This document shows, in pieces, positions 53,783 to 62,200 of a stretch of 64,000 nt of DNA. Each line of letters starts with the position of its first letter. Within the stretch, counting starts at the first letter, position 1. Below the pieces are notes generated by a model, which had not been told where the DNA came from, made no database searches, and saw only the letters and a list, made by a program, of their open reading frames with translations. Origin of the DNA: Microbacterium sediminis (GTDB lineage: Bacteria > Actinomycetota > Actinomycetes > Actinomycetales > Microbacteriaceae); contig NZ_CP038256.1 in the NCBI RefSeq assembly GCF_004564075.1, forward strand, positions 2,418,001 to 2,482,000. Reading direction: 5' to 3'. The translations under genes and the position numbers were made by a program.

Positions 53783-53970
53783 GTCGGTCTCGACTCCGCC
53801 GCTACGCGGCTGCGCTCGACCCGTCTCCGCTCCAGCGCTGCGCGCCTCCGGTCGACGAGCCGTGGTCGCTGAGGCACGTCACGAGCGACGACCCCGACGG
53901 GCTCGTCGACTGAGCGAAGCGAACGGAGACGGGTCGAGCGCAGCGCCGAAGGCGCGGAGTCGAGACCGAC
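53783..53970. repeat. 188 bp near-palindrome (cruciform-capable)
   Basis: Three nested perfect inverted repeats share a centre: 16 bp (53783-53798 with 53955-53970), 19 bp (53811-53829 with 53924-53942) and 11 bp (53851-53861 with 53900-53910). It contains both orientations of the dispersed CTCGACTCCG...GTCGACGAGCC repeat. The gap 53686-53983 contains this and no gene. It stands between the response regulator and the ABC ATPase, and could terminate the two-component transcript. Confidence 0.85.
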
Positions 53971-53983
53971 GGCCGCGCGTCGC

Positions 53984-54631
53984 TCAGGCCAGTCCGTGCT
54001 CGAAGGCGAAGACCACGAGCTGCACGCGGTCGCGCAGGGCGAGCTTGGAGAGGATGCGGCTGATGTGCGTCTTCACGGTGGCCTCGCTGAGGAACTCGCG
54101 CGCGGCGATCTCGCCGTTGCTCAGGCCACGGGCGGCGAGGGCGAAGATCTCGCGCTCGCGATCGGTCAGCTCGCGGTACGACGGCGGCACGGGGCGCACC
54201 GGCTCGGCGAACCGGGCGAACAGCTCGCGCGTCGCCGAGGCGGCGATCACCTCCGATCCGGCGTGCACGGAGCGGATCGCGGCCAGGAGGAACTCCGGGT
54301 CGGCGTCCTTGAGCAGGAACCCGCTGGCTCCCTGCCGGATCGCCCGCGCCGCGGCCTCGTCGAGGTCGAAGGTCGTGAGCATGACGATCCGCGGGGCGGC
54401 CGGATCGGCCAGCAGCTCGGCGGTCGCGGCCAGGCCGTCCATCACGGGCATGCGGATATCCATGAGCACCACATCGGGACGGGTGCGGCGCACCACCTCG
54501 ACGCCCTCGCGCCCGTCGCCGGCCTCGCCCACCACCTCGAGGTCCGGCTGCGACGACAGCAGCATGCGGATGCCCGCGCGGAACAGGGCCTGATCGTCGA
54601 CGAGCACGACGCGGATCGGATCGCCGCTCAC
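53984..54631 (-). CDS. NarL/LuxR-type response regulator
   Basis: 215 residues from GTG 54631, overlapping the kinase gene as GTGA. The receiver has the acidic pair DD at 12-13, the phosphorylated Asp58 (VVLMDIRMP) and the lysine in FLLKDAD. The C-terminal HTH is LTDREREIFALAARGLSNGE, then EFLSEATVKTHISRILSKL, a classical LuxR/GerE domain. It should bind DNA when phosphorylated by the adjacent kinase. The ABC pair downstream on the same strand is the obvious candidate target. Confidence 0.94.
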   Translation of the reverse strand: MSGDPIRVVLVDDQALFRAGIRMLLSSQPDLEVVGEAGDGREGVEVVRRTRPDVVLMDIRMPVMDGLAATAELLADPAAPRIVMLTTFDLDEAAARAIRQGASGFLLKDADPEFLLAAIRSVHAGSEVIAASATRELFARFAEPVRPVPPSYRELTDREREIFALAARGLSNGEIAAREFLSEATVKTHISRILSKLALRDRVQLVVFAFEHGLA

Positions 54632-55851
54632 GCCGCCGCCCCGATCGGCAGCTCGGCCGTCACCACGAACAGCCTTCCCTGCGCACCCGCCTCGGCATGG
54701 CCGCCGACGAGCTGCGCGCGTTCGCGGATGCCGATGAGACCGTGCCCCGGGCCGTCCGATCGCTCGGGGGCCGGCTGCGCGATGCCGTTGTCCACCCGCA
54801 GCGTCACGCGCTCCGGCCACCACGACAGCCGCACGTCCACGGGTCCGCGATCGCCGTGGCGCAGGGCGTTGGTGAGCGCCTCCTGCAGGATGCGGTAGAC
54901 GGCCAGCTGCACCGAGGCGGGGACATCGCCCTGCGGCGTGGGATCGACATCGACCGCGAGCTCCACGCCGGCGGCCCGCACCTGCGCGAACAGCTGCTCG
55001 AGATCGGCGAGGGTCGGCTGCGGTCCCTCCGCCTCGCGATGGCGCAGCTGGGTGAGCAGCAGCCGCACGTCGGACAGGGCCGCGCGGGCGGTCTGGCTGA
55101 TCGTGCGCAGCGCCTCGGCGGCGGCGTCGGGATCGGCGGCCGCCGCGTAGCGGGCGCCGTCGGCCTGCGCCACCACGACGGCGAGCGAGTGCGCCACGAC
55201 GTCGTGCATGTCGCGGGCGATGCGGCCGCGCTCCTGCTCGGACGCCGCCTCGATCTCGGCCCGCCGCTGCGCGTCGCGGTTCTCGCGCGCCTGGATCGCC
55301 GAGCGCACGAGCGCGCCGCAGGTCCACGACAGCACCAGCGAGAACAGGGATGCGGCGAGCACCGACGAGACGAACACCGCGCTGGCGAAGGGGCTCACGA
55401 AGCCCGCGGGGCCGGAGCCGAGCAGCGCCGGCAGCACGAGGAACAGGTAGCCCGTGATCGTGAGGGCGCCGACGATCGCCGAGGCGAGCCCGATCCACAT
55501 CACCGCCCGCGTCCCGTAGGCGGCCGTCACGTAGAGCACGCCGAAGATGGCGATGTTGCTGGGCAGCGGCGACAGCATCATCGCCATCTGCGTGACCGCG
55601 CCGGCCCAGGCGATCGCCAGCGCGAGCGCGGGCGACAGGCGCCGCACCGCGAGGGCGGCCGACATGAGGAGCCCCACGATCACCGCGAAGATCCACGGGC
55701 GCCCCGGGGCGAGGTTCACGAGCCCGAGCACGACGAAGAACCCGGCGGCGAGCGCCACATCGAGGATGAGATGCGCGGCGGGGATCGATCGGAACAGCGG
55801 GTGGGTCACGGCCTCCCACGCTAGGCCAGCGGCGGGGCGGCCCACATCCAT
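54628..55851 (-). CDS. NarL-type sensor histidine kinase
   Basis: 407 residues from ATG 55851; an in-frame GTG at 55809 is an alternative. Residues about 25-175 hold five or six membrane helices with short loops, so sensing is probably within the membrane. The HisKA_3 motif is ERGRIARDMHDVVAHSLAVV with H216 as the phosphorylated histidine. The ATP site shows LQEALTNALRHG (N box) and DGPGHGLIGIRERAQLVGG (G box). It is the first gene of the minus-strand unit and diverges from the threonine aldolase gene with a 56 bp gap. Confidence 0.93.
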   Translation of the reverse strand: MDVGRPAAGLAWEAVTHPLFRSIPAAHLILDVALAAGFFVVLGLVNLAPGRPWIFAVIVGLLMSAALAVRRLSPALALAIAWAGAVTQMAMMLSPLPSNIAIFGVLYVTAAYGTRAVMWIGLASAIVGALTITGYLFLVLPALLGSGPAGFVSPFASAVFVSSVLAASLFSLVLSWTCGALVRSAIQARENRDAQRRAEIEAASEQERGRIARDMHDVVAHSLAVVVAQADGARYAAAADPDAAAEALRTISQTARAALSDVRLLLTQLRHREAEGPQPTLADLEQLFAQVRAAGVELAVDVDPTPQGDVPASVQLAVYRILQEALTNALRHGDRGPVDVRLSWWPERVTLRVDNGIAQPAPERSDGPGHGLIGIRERAQLVGGHAEAGAQGRLFVVTAELPIGAAA

Positions 55852-55907
55852 CGCTGGTTGTATCCCGCCCGCGCGGGTGGGGCCGGCGGGAGTCCTAGGC
55901 TTGTCGG

Positions 55908-56978
55908 GTGACCCCTCTGCACGACACCACGCTCCGCTCCTTCGCCTCCGACAACTACTCCGGCGTGCACCCCGAGGTGCTCGCGGCCATCGCCGCCGCC
56001 AACGACGGACACCAGGTCGCGTACGGCGAGGACGTCTACACCGCGCGGCTGCAGGAGGTGCTGGCCGGTCACTTCGGCGAGGGGATCCAGGCGTTCCCCG
56101 TGTTCAACGGCACGGGGGCGAACGTCGTGAGCCTGCAGGCGATGCTGCCCAAGTGGGGCGCGGTCGTCGCCGCCACGACCGCGCACATCAACACGGACGA
56201 GGGCGCGGCGCCCGAGCGCGTGGCCGGCATCAAGATCCTCGGCGTGCCCACCGACGACGGCAAGCTCACCCCCGAGCTCATGGATCGCGAGGCCTGGGGC
56301 TTCGGCGACGAGCACCGCGCCCAGCCCGCAGTCGTGTCGATCACGCAGTCGACCGAGCTCGGCACGCTCTACACACCCGACGAGGTCCGCGCGATCGCCG
56401 ACCACGCCCACGAGCTCGGCATGACCGTGCACATGGACGGCTCGCGCCTGAGCAACGCCGCCGCCGCGCTCGGCCTGCCGCTGCGCGCCTTCACGACCGA
56501 CGCGGGCGTGGACGTGCTGAGCCTGGGCGGCACCAAGAACGGCGCCCTCGGGGCCGAGGCCGTCGTGCTGCTGAACCCCGACGCGGCGCCCGGCGTGACG
56601 TACATCCGCAAGTTCGACATGCAGCTCGCCTCGAAGATGCGCTTCCTCTCGGCGCAGCTGATCGCCCTGTTCGACGGCGACCTCTACCTGCGCAACGCCA
56701 CCCGCGCCAACGCCATGGCGGCCCGCCTGAGCGCGCTCGTCGAGGAGGGCATCGCCGACGGCTCCATTCGCGGCACGCGCCTGACGCAGAAGACCGTCGT
56801 CAACGGCGTCTTCGTCTCGCTGCCCGACGGCGTGGCCGACGTGCTGCGGCAGTCGTTCCGCTTCTACGACTGGGACGCGTCGAAGAACGAGGTGCGCTGG
56901 ATGTGCAGCTTCGACACCCAGGAGTCCGACGTCGACGCCCTCGTGGCCGCGCTGAAGGCCGCCACCGCCGCGCTCTGA
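55908..56978 (+). CDS. Low-specificity L-threonine aldolase
   Basis: 356 residues from GTG 55908. It opens with FASDNYSGVHPEVLAAI, the typical start of the group, and contains MDGSRLSNAAAALG with PLP-contacting D177, and SLGGTKNGALGAEAV with K210 as the PLP lysine. It splits L-threonine or L-allo-threonine into glycine and acetaldehyde. The length is normal. It is a single-gene unit, ended by a hairpin. Confidence 0.9.
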   Translation: MTPLHDTTLRSFASDNYSGVHPEVLAAIAAANDGHQVAYGEDVYTARLQEVLAGHFGEGIQAFPVFNGTGANVVSLQAMLPKWGAVVAATTAHINTDEGAAPERVAGIKILGVPTDDGKLTPELMDREAWGFGDEHRAQPAVVSITQSTELGTLYTPDEVRAIADHAHELGMTVHMDGSRLSNAAAALGLPLRAFTTDAGVDVLSLGGTKNGALGAEAVVLLNPDAAPGVTYIRKFDMQLASKMRFLSAQLIALFDGDLYLRNATRANAMAARLSALVEEGIADGSIRGTRLTQKTVVNGVFVSLPDGVADVLRQSFRFYDWDASKNEVRWMCSFDTQESDVDALVAALKAATAAL

Positions 56979-56989
56979 GCCCTACCGTC

Positions 56990-57020
56990 GATGGCCGCAC
57001 GCCGATAGGGTGCGGCCATC
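56990..57020 (+). terminator. Putative terminator hairpin after the threonine aldolase gene
   Basis: GATGGCCGCAC (56990-57000) and its exact complement (57010-57020) enclose nine bases, 12 bases after the stop codon. There is no T run, so termination may be partial and let the aquaporin gene be read. Confidence 0.55.
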
Positions 57021-57040
57021 GGTCGTGAGAGGGGGGCGCG

Positions 57041-57793
57041 ATGGATCCGGGTGTCGACCTGTGGGTCAGGCTCGCGTGCGAGTTCATCGGCATCGCGATC
57101 ATGATCATCATCGGCAACGGGGCCGTCGCCAACGTCCATCTCAAGGGCACGAAGGGCTTCCAGTCCGGCTGGGCCGTGATCGCCATGGGGTACGGGATCG
57201 GCGTGATGATCCCGGCGATGATGTTCGGCGGCATCTCGGGCAACCACATCAACCCCGGCTTCACCATCGGCCTGGCCGCGTGGGGGTACTTCCCGTGGGC
57301 CGAGGTGCCCGCCTATGTCATCGCCCAGCTGCTCGGAGCGATGGCGGGCCAGCTCATGGTCGTCATCGCGCACAAGCGGTACTACGACAACACCACCGAT
57401 CCCGACGACGTGCTGGGCACCTTCGCGACGATCAACGCCGCCCGCTCGAACGCCAACGGGTTCATCGCGGAGCTGATCGGATCGGTCACCCTGTTCTCGT
57501 GCGCCCTCGCGATCACCCGCTCGCCCCTGTTCGGCGACGAGCCGGGCGCCGCGCACCTGGGCCTGGGCTTCCTCGTGTGGGGCCTCGTGCTGGGCATCGG
57601 CGGCCCGACCGGCCCCGCGCTCAACCCCGCCCGCGATCTCGGACCCCGGCTGCTGCACCAGCTGCTGCCGACGTCGGTGCTCGCGCACAAGGGCTCGTCG
57701 CAGTGGAGCTACGGCTGGGTTCCGATCGCCGCACCGCTGCTGGGCGGCCTGCTCGGCGTGGGCGGCTACACCCTCATCCTCGGCGGGCTCTGA
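57041..57793 (+). CDS. Aquaglyceroporin (GlpF-like) with altered first NPA box
   Basis: 250 residues from ATG 57041. Six membrane helices and two half-helix loops give the MIP fold. The second loop is LNPARDLGPR (N195-P-A, with D199, the mark of glycerol facilitators). The first loop reads NHINPGFTIG: Gly73 replaces Ala of the usual NPA (bases AAC CCC GGC). The asparagines that line the pore are kept, so conduction of glycerol or small solutes is still likely. It has a short acidic segment YYDNTTDPDDVLG between helices. It follows the threonine aldolase gene by 62 bp. Confidence 0.9.
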   Translation: MDPGVDLWVRLACEFIGIAIMIIIGNGAVANVHLKGTKGFQSGWAVIAMGYGIGVMIPAMMFGGISGNHINPGFTIGLAAWGYFPWAEVPAYVIAQLLGAMAGQLMVVIAHKRYYDNTTDPDDVLGTFATINAARSNANGFIAELIGSVTLFSCALAITRSPLFGDEPGAAHLGLGFLVWGLVLGIGGPTGPALNPARDLGPRLLHQLLPTSVLAHKGSSQWSYGWVPIAAPLLGGLLGVGGYTLILGGL

Positions 57794-57826
57794 CCGGCCG
57801 CGGCCGTCTCAGCGGACGCGGCCGTC

Positions 57827-58477
57827 TCAGCGGACGGCGCCGACGCTCGCGAGCGCCATGCGCAGCAGCGCCCCGCGACCGCCCTCCATCTCGGCCGCGA
57901 CGGCCGGCGAGGAGGCCTCCTCGGGCGACATCCACGTGACCTCGAGCGCGTCCTGCCGCGGCTCGCACGTGCCCGTCACCGGCACGACGAAGGCCAGCGA
58001 CACGGCGTGCTGGCGATCGTCGTGGAAGGCGCTGACGCCGGGGATCGGGAAGTACTCGGCGACGGTGAACGGCACCGGCGACGGCGGCAGCAGCGGGAAC
58101 GCCATCGGCCCGAGGTCGTTCTCGAGGTGGCGGAACAGCGCATCGCGCACCGTCTCGCCGTAGCGCACCCGGCCCGACACGATCGTGCGGATGATCTCGC
58201 CCAGCGGCGAGGCGCGCAGCAGCACGCCCACCTGGGTCACCTGGCCCGTGCCGTCGGTGCGCACGGGCACGGCCTCGACGTAGAGGATCGGCAGCCGGCG
58301 GCGGATCTCGGCGAGCTCGACGTCGGTCAGCCAGCCCGGGTTCTTGGCCGCGTTCGGCATGCCCGGCAGGCGGATCGCGCCGGTGTCGAGGCTGACCGGC
58401 CCCTGCCCCAGGTCGGCGGGGCCCGAGGAATCCGGGTCCTCGGGCAGGTCATCGGGATCGGGGGTGCGAACGGCCAT
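57827..58477 (-). CDS. Nudix-like protein with degenerate Nudix box (DUF4916 type)
   Basis: 216 residues from ATG 58477, preceded by AGGAG. The first 45 residues are acidic and polar (PDPDDLPEDPDSSGPADL). The fold is Nudix-like, but the box G-x5-E-x7-R-E-U-x-E-E-x-G appears as G102...E108...R116-H117-L-E-N120-D121-L-G123: the Glu after Arg is His and the E-E metal ligands are N-D. Pyrophosphate hydrolysis of the usual kind is therefore doubtful. I link it to the DUF4916 group from the conserved WLTDVELAEIRRRLPILYVEAVPVR region. Gene end lies in an 18 bp tandem duplication (57800-57835). It is convergent with the aquaporin gene. Confidence 0.75.
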   Translation of the reverse strand: MAVRTPDPDDLPEDPDSSGPADLGQGPVSLDTGAIRLPGMPNAAKNPGWLTDVELAEIRRRLPILYVEAVPVRTDGTGQVTQVGVLLRASPLGEIIRTIVSGRVRYGETVRDALFRHLENDLGPMAFPLLPPSPVPFTVAEYFPIPGVSAFHDDRQHAVSLAFVVPVTGTCEPRQDALEVTWMSPEEASSPAVAAEMEGGRGALLRMALASVGAVR

Positions 58478-58588
58478 GACTCCTGTATACCCGCCGAAGG
58501 GGTCGTTCCGGTTTCGCGCGGCGCGAACCGCCGGCCCCGGGGCCGGACCGCGCGGGCCGATGTCGGCCGATCCGGGCATCATGGACGC

Positions 58589-59239
58589 ATGAGCGCGATC
58601 CCTCCCCTCGACGACGCGGCGGTGCTGTGGTCGGGCGAGCGCGACGGCCGCCCGCTGCTCGTGCTGCTGCACGGCTACGGCTCGGACGAGCGCGATCTGT
58701 TCGCCCTCGTGCCGGAGCTTCCGGACGGCTTCGCGATCGCCTCGGTGCGGGCTCCGATGGAGCCGCCCTGGCCCGCCCCGGGCCACGCCTGGTACGCGCT
58801 CGAGGGCGAGGGCGCGCGCGACCCGGAGGCGGTGACGCAGTCGGCCGCCCGCTTCCTCGAGTGGCTCGACGCCGTCGGGCACGAGGGCCCCGTCGGGCTG
58901 CTCGGCTTCTCGCAGGGCGGGGCCGTGGCCCTGCAGGCCCTGCGCCTGGTGCCCGACCGCTTCGCGTTCGCGCTGAACCTGTCGGGCTACGTGGCGCCGG
59001 GCGCGCTCGCCGGCGACGAGCTGCTGGCCGAATCGCGCCCGCCCGTGTTCTGGGGCCGCGGCACGGCCGACACGGTGATCCCCGAGGCGCTCATCGTCCA
59101 CACGACCGACTGGCTGCCCGGCCATGCCGACCTGGTGGGCCGGATCTATCCCGGGCTCGGCCACGCCGTCTCGCCGCAGGAGCTCGCCGACGTGCGCGTG
59201 TTCCTCGGCAAGCAGCTGTCGGCGCTGGCCGCCGGCTGA
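58589..59239 (+). CDS. Phospholipase/carboxylesterase family hydrolase
   Basis: 216 residues from ATG 58589. The alpha/beta hydrolase fold of the short esterase group is clear: LLHGYGSDERDL (oxyanion region), S108 in GFSQGG, D161 in GTADTVIP and H192 in GLGHAVS form the catalytic triad. No signal peptide is present, so it is cytoplasmic. The family hydrolyses short-chain esters or lysophospholipids; the natural substrate is not predictable. It diverges from the Nudix-like gene with a 111 bp gap and converges on the surface phosphoesterase gene with seven bases between. Confidence 0.88.
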   Translation: MSAIPPLDDAAVLWSGERDGRPLLVLLHGYGSDERDLFALVPELPDGFAIASVRAPMEPPWPAPGHAWYALEGEGARDPEAVTQSAARFLEWLDAVGHEGPVGLLGFSQGGAVALQALRLVPDRFAFALNLSGYVAPGALAGDELLAESRPPVFWGRGTADTVIPEALIVHTTDWLPGHADLVGRIYPGLGHAVSPQELADVRVFLGKQLSALAAG

Positions 59240-59246
59240 CGCCCCC

Positions 59247-62200
59247 TCAGCGCGCGACGCGGCGCCGGGCCGAGCCGATGAGCAGCGCGCTCGCGCCGAG
59301 CAGCAGCAGGACGAGCGCGATCAGCGCGGTGGGGCCGGCCTCGACGCCGGTCAGCGGCAGCGCCCCCGCGGCGGCGGCCTCGGCCGTGATCGTGAACGGC
59401 GCCGACATGATCGACAGCCCCGACGCCCCGATCGCCTCGAGGCGGTGGGTGCCGGCCGGCGCCTCGGCCGGGATCGTGACCTCGCCCGAGACGACGCCCT
59501 CGGCATCGGCCGCGAGCACCTCGGCGAGCGGGATCGGATCGGAGTGCAGCACGAAGCGCACCTCCTCGCCCGGCTGGAATCCCTCGAACGTCACCGCCAT
59601 GCGGCCACCGGGCACGAGGGCCGAGCCGTGCGCCGCCCCGACCGTGCCGGACCCGGCGCCGACGGAGCCGCCGCCACCGTGGTCGCCGCCACCGGGCGTG
59701 CCGCCGCCCGCGTTGCCGCCGCCCTCGTTGCCGCCGCCGGGCTGGCCGCCGCCGGGGTTGCCACCACCCGGGTTGCCACCACCGGGGCTGCCGCCGCCCG
59801 GGTTCCCGCCCGGGTTGCCACCACCGGGGTTGCCGGGATTGCCGCCCGGGTTGCCGGGGTTGCCGCCGCCGGGGTTGCCCGGCTCCTCCTCGGCGGGCAC
59901 GGTCGTGAAGGCGCGCACGGGCGAGTACTCGATGCCGCCGTGCGGGCCCTCGGCGATGACGTACCAGCCGTGATCGCCCTCGGCGAGGCCCTGCCACGGC
60001 ACCGTCACCGCCTGGCCCGGCGCCGCGGCCGCCACCGCGCCGATCTCGTTGGCCGTGAGGATCTCGGCCCGGAACGAGTCGGTCGCCAGCGTCTTGGCCT
60101 GCGGCACGATCCCCACCGCCGCGTACGGGATCTCGAACTCCTGCATGCCCGCCGGGTCGTTCAGCGATGCGTCATCGGAGTCGAAGTCGTCCAGCGAGGG
60201 CGAGTAGGTGCGGAAGACGATCCGGCCGCCGTCGTTGTCGAAGTGGGCCAGGCGCAGGTACCCGAGCCCGCCCTCCGGGAGCCCCTGATAGTCGAAGAGC
60301 ATCGAGTACACGGTGCGATCGGCCACGCCGTCGCCGGTGTCGTCGATCTCGTCGGTGCGCGTGTAGGCGTCGTGGTAATGCCCCGAGCTGACCGCGAACA
60401 CGTTCGGGTTGGCCTTGACCACCTCGTCGAACACGCGCTGCGGGAACGGGCCGAGACCGCCCGTCGTGAGCATGTACTCGTGCAGGTTGAGCCACACCTT
60501 GCGCTCGGGGTAGCGCTGGATGATCTCGTTCATCCACGCGATGTCCTCGGTGTTCGACGCCTCGTCGTTCGGCGTCGGCCAGCCCATGTAGAGGAACAGG
60601 AAGTCCACCCCGCCGACCGACACCAGGTCGTAGTGGCCGCGGTTGTCCTTGTAGGAGCCGCCGTACCAGGGGTTCTCGGCGAAGCGCGCCTCGCCGAAGA
60701 ACTGCCCGTACTGCGAGTAGTCCGCCGCGAAGCCGCCCACATCGTGGTTGCCGGCCAGCACGCCGTAGGGCAGCGAGGCCTCGTCGAGCATCCGGTAGGC
60801 GGCGTCGGCGTTCGCCCACTGGTGCGGCTCGGTGTGCACGTTGACGATGTCGCCGTTGTGGATCAGGTACTGCAGGTTGAGGTTCGCCCGCTGCTCGAGC
60901 AGGAAGTCGTGGATCGCGAGCTGGTGCGGGTAGTAGCCGTCGGTCTCGTTGTAGTACTGCGTGTCCGACTCGATCGCGACGGTGAAGTCGTACTCGGAGC
61001 GCGCCGTCTCCTCGGCGTGGTACGGGTCCACCGCGGTGTCGCGCGCCGACAGATCGGTCCCGGCGAAGCCCTCCGAGTGCTGAACGAGGAAGGTCAGCGT
61101 GCCGTCGGCGGCATGCCCGTCCACCGGCACGAGGGCGTCGAGGGTGAACTCGGTCGGGGCGCCCTGGGTGGTGAGCACCTGATCGATCTGCTCCCAGGCG
61201 CCGTCGACGGTGCGCGCGAAGAGCGTCACCTTGGCGTCGGCGTTGGCGCGCCCGCGCCAGTCGACCCGCACGAGCGAGCCGGCGCCGGCCGTCTCCGGCA
61301 CCGCGACCGTGAACAGCTGGTACGGCAGCGCGGTCTCGCTCGTCGTCTCGACGTCGACGCCGTCGGTGCCGAGAAGCTTGGCGAGGTCCTCGGCGCCCAG
61401 GGCCACGGCGCCGCTGCGGTCGGTGGCCGCGGCGTCGGTGACGGTGCCCGCGCTCACGGTGACGTCGGCGTCGCCCGGGGCGTAGCCGTAGCCCTCGCGG
61501 AAGCTGAGGTCGAGCGCGTCCTGCTCGGGCGAGCTGGGCGTGGCGACGAGATCGACCTTCTCGCCCTCGATGATCGCGCCGTCGGTGGGGCTCTCGAGCG
61601 TGATGCCCGGCCGCTCGTCGGCCGTCACGAAGGTCACGGCGCGCGTGGCGGTGTTGCCCACGGCATCCGTCGCCACGAACTCGGCCACGTGCTCGCCCGG
61701 GGCCAGCGCGAGCGACGAGGTCGCCAGCGGCAGCGTGATGGGCGATCCGTCGAGCGAGGCGGTCAGCTCGGCGACGCCCGATCCCGCGTCGGTCGCGGTG
61801 GCGTCGACCCCGAAGTGCCCGCGGTAGGTCTCGCCCTCGGCAAGCGGCGTCTCGATCGCCGGCGCGGTGTTGTCGACCCGGACCGTGCGGGTCGCGGTAG
61901 CCTCGCCGGCGCGGGCGGCGATGACGTGCTCGCCGTCGGCGATCGCCGTGGTGTCCCAGACCGTCGAGACCGACGTGAAGGCGTCGTCGGGCACGGTGAA
62001 GGTGGCGAGGAAGGAGACGAGGTTGGCATCCGAGAACGCGATACGCGCGTCGGGCGCCGGGCACGCGACGAACGCGGGCGCGGTGACCTCGCCGGCGAGC
62101 TCCTTCGTGGTGGCGCACTGATCGGGACGCAGCACCCGCCCGTCCGGCAGCGCGAGACGCAGGTTCATGGCGGCGAAGTCGTCGTTGTTCTCGTTGACGT

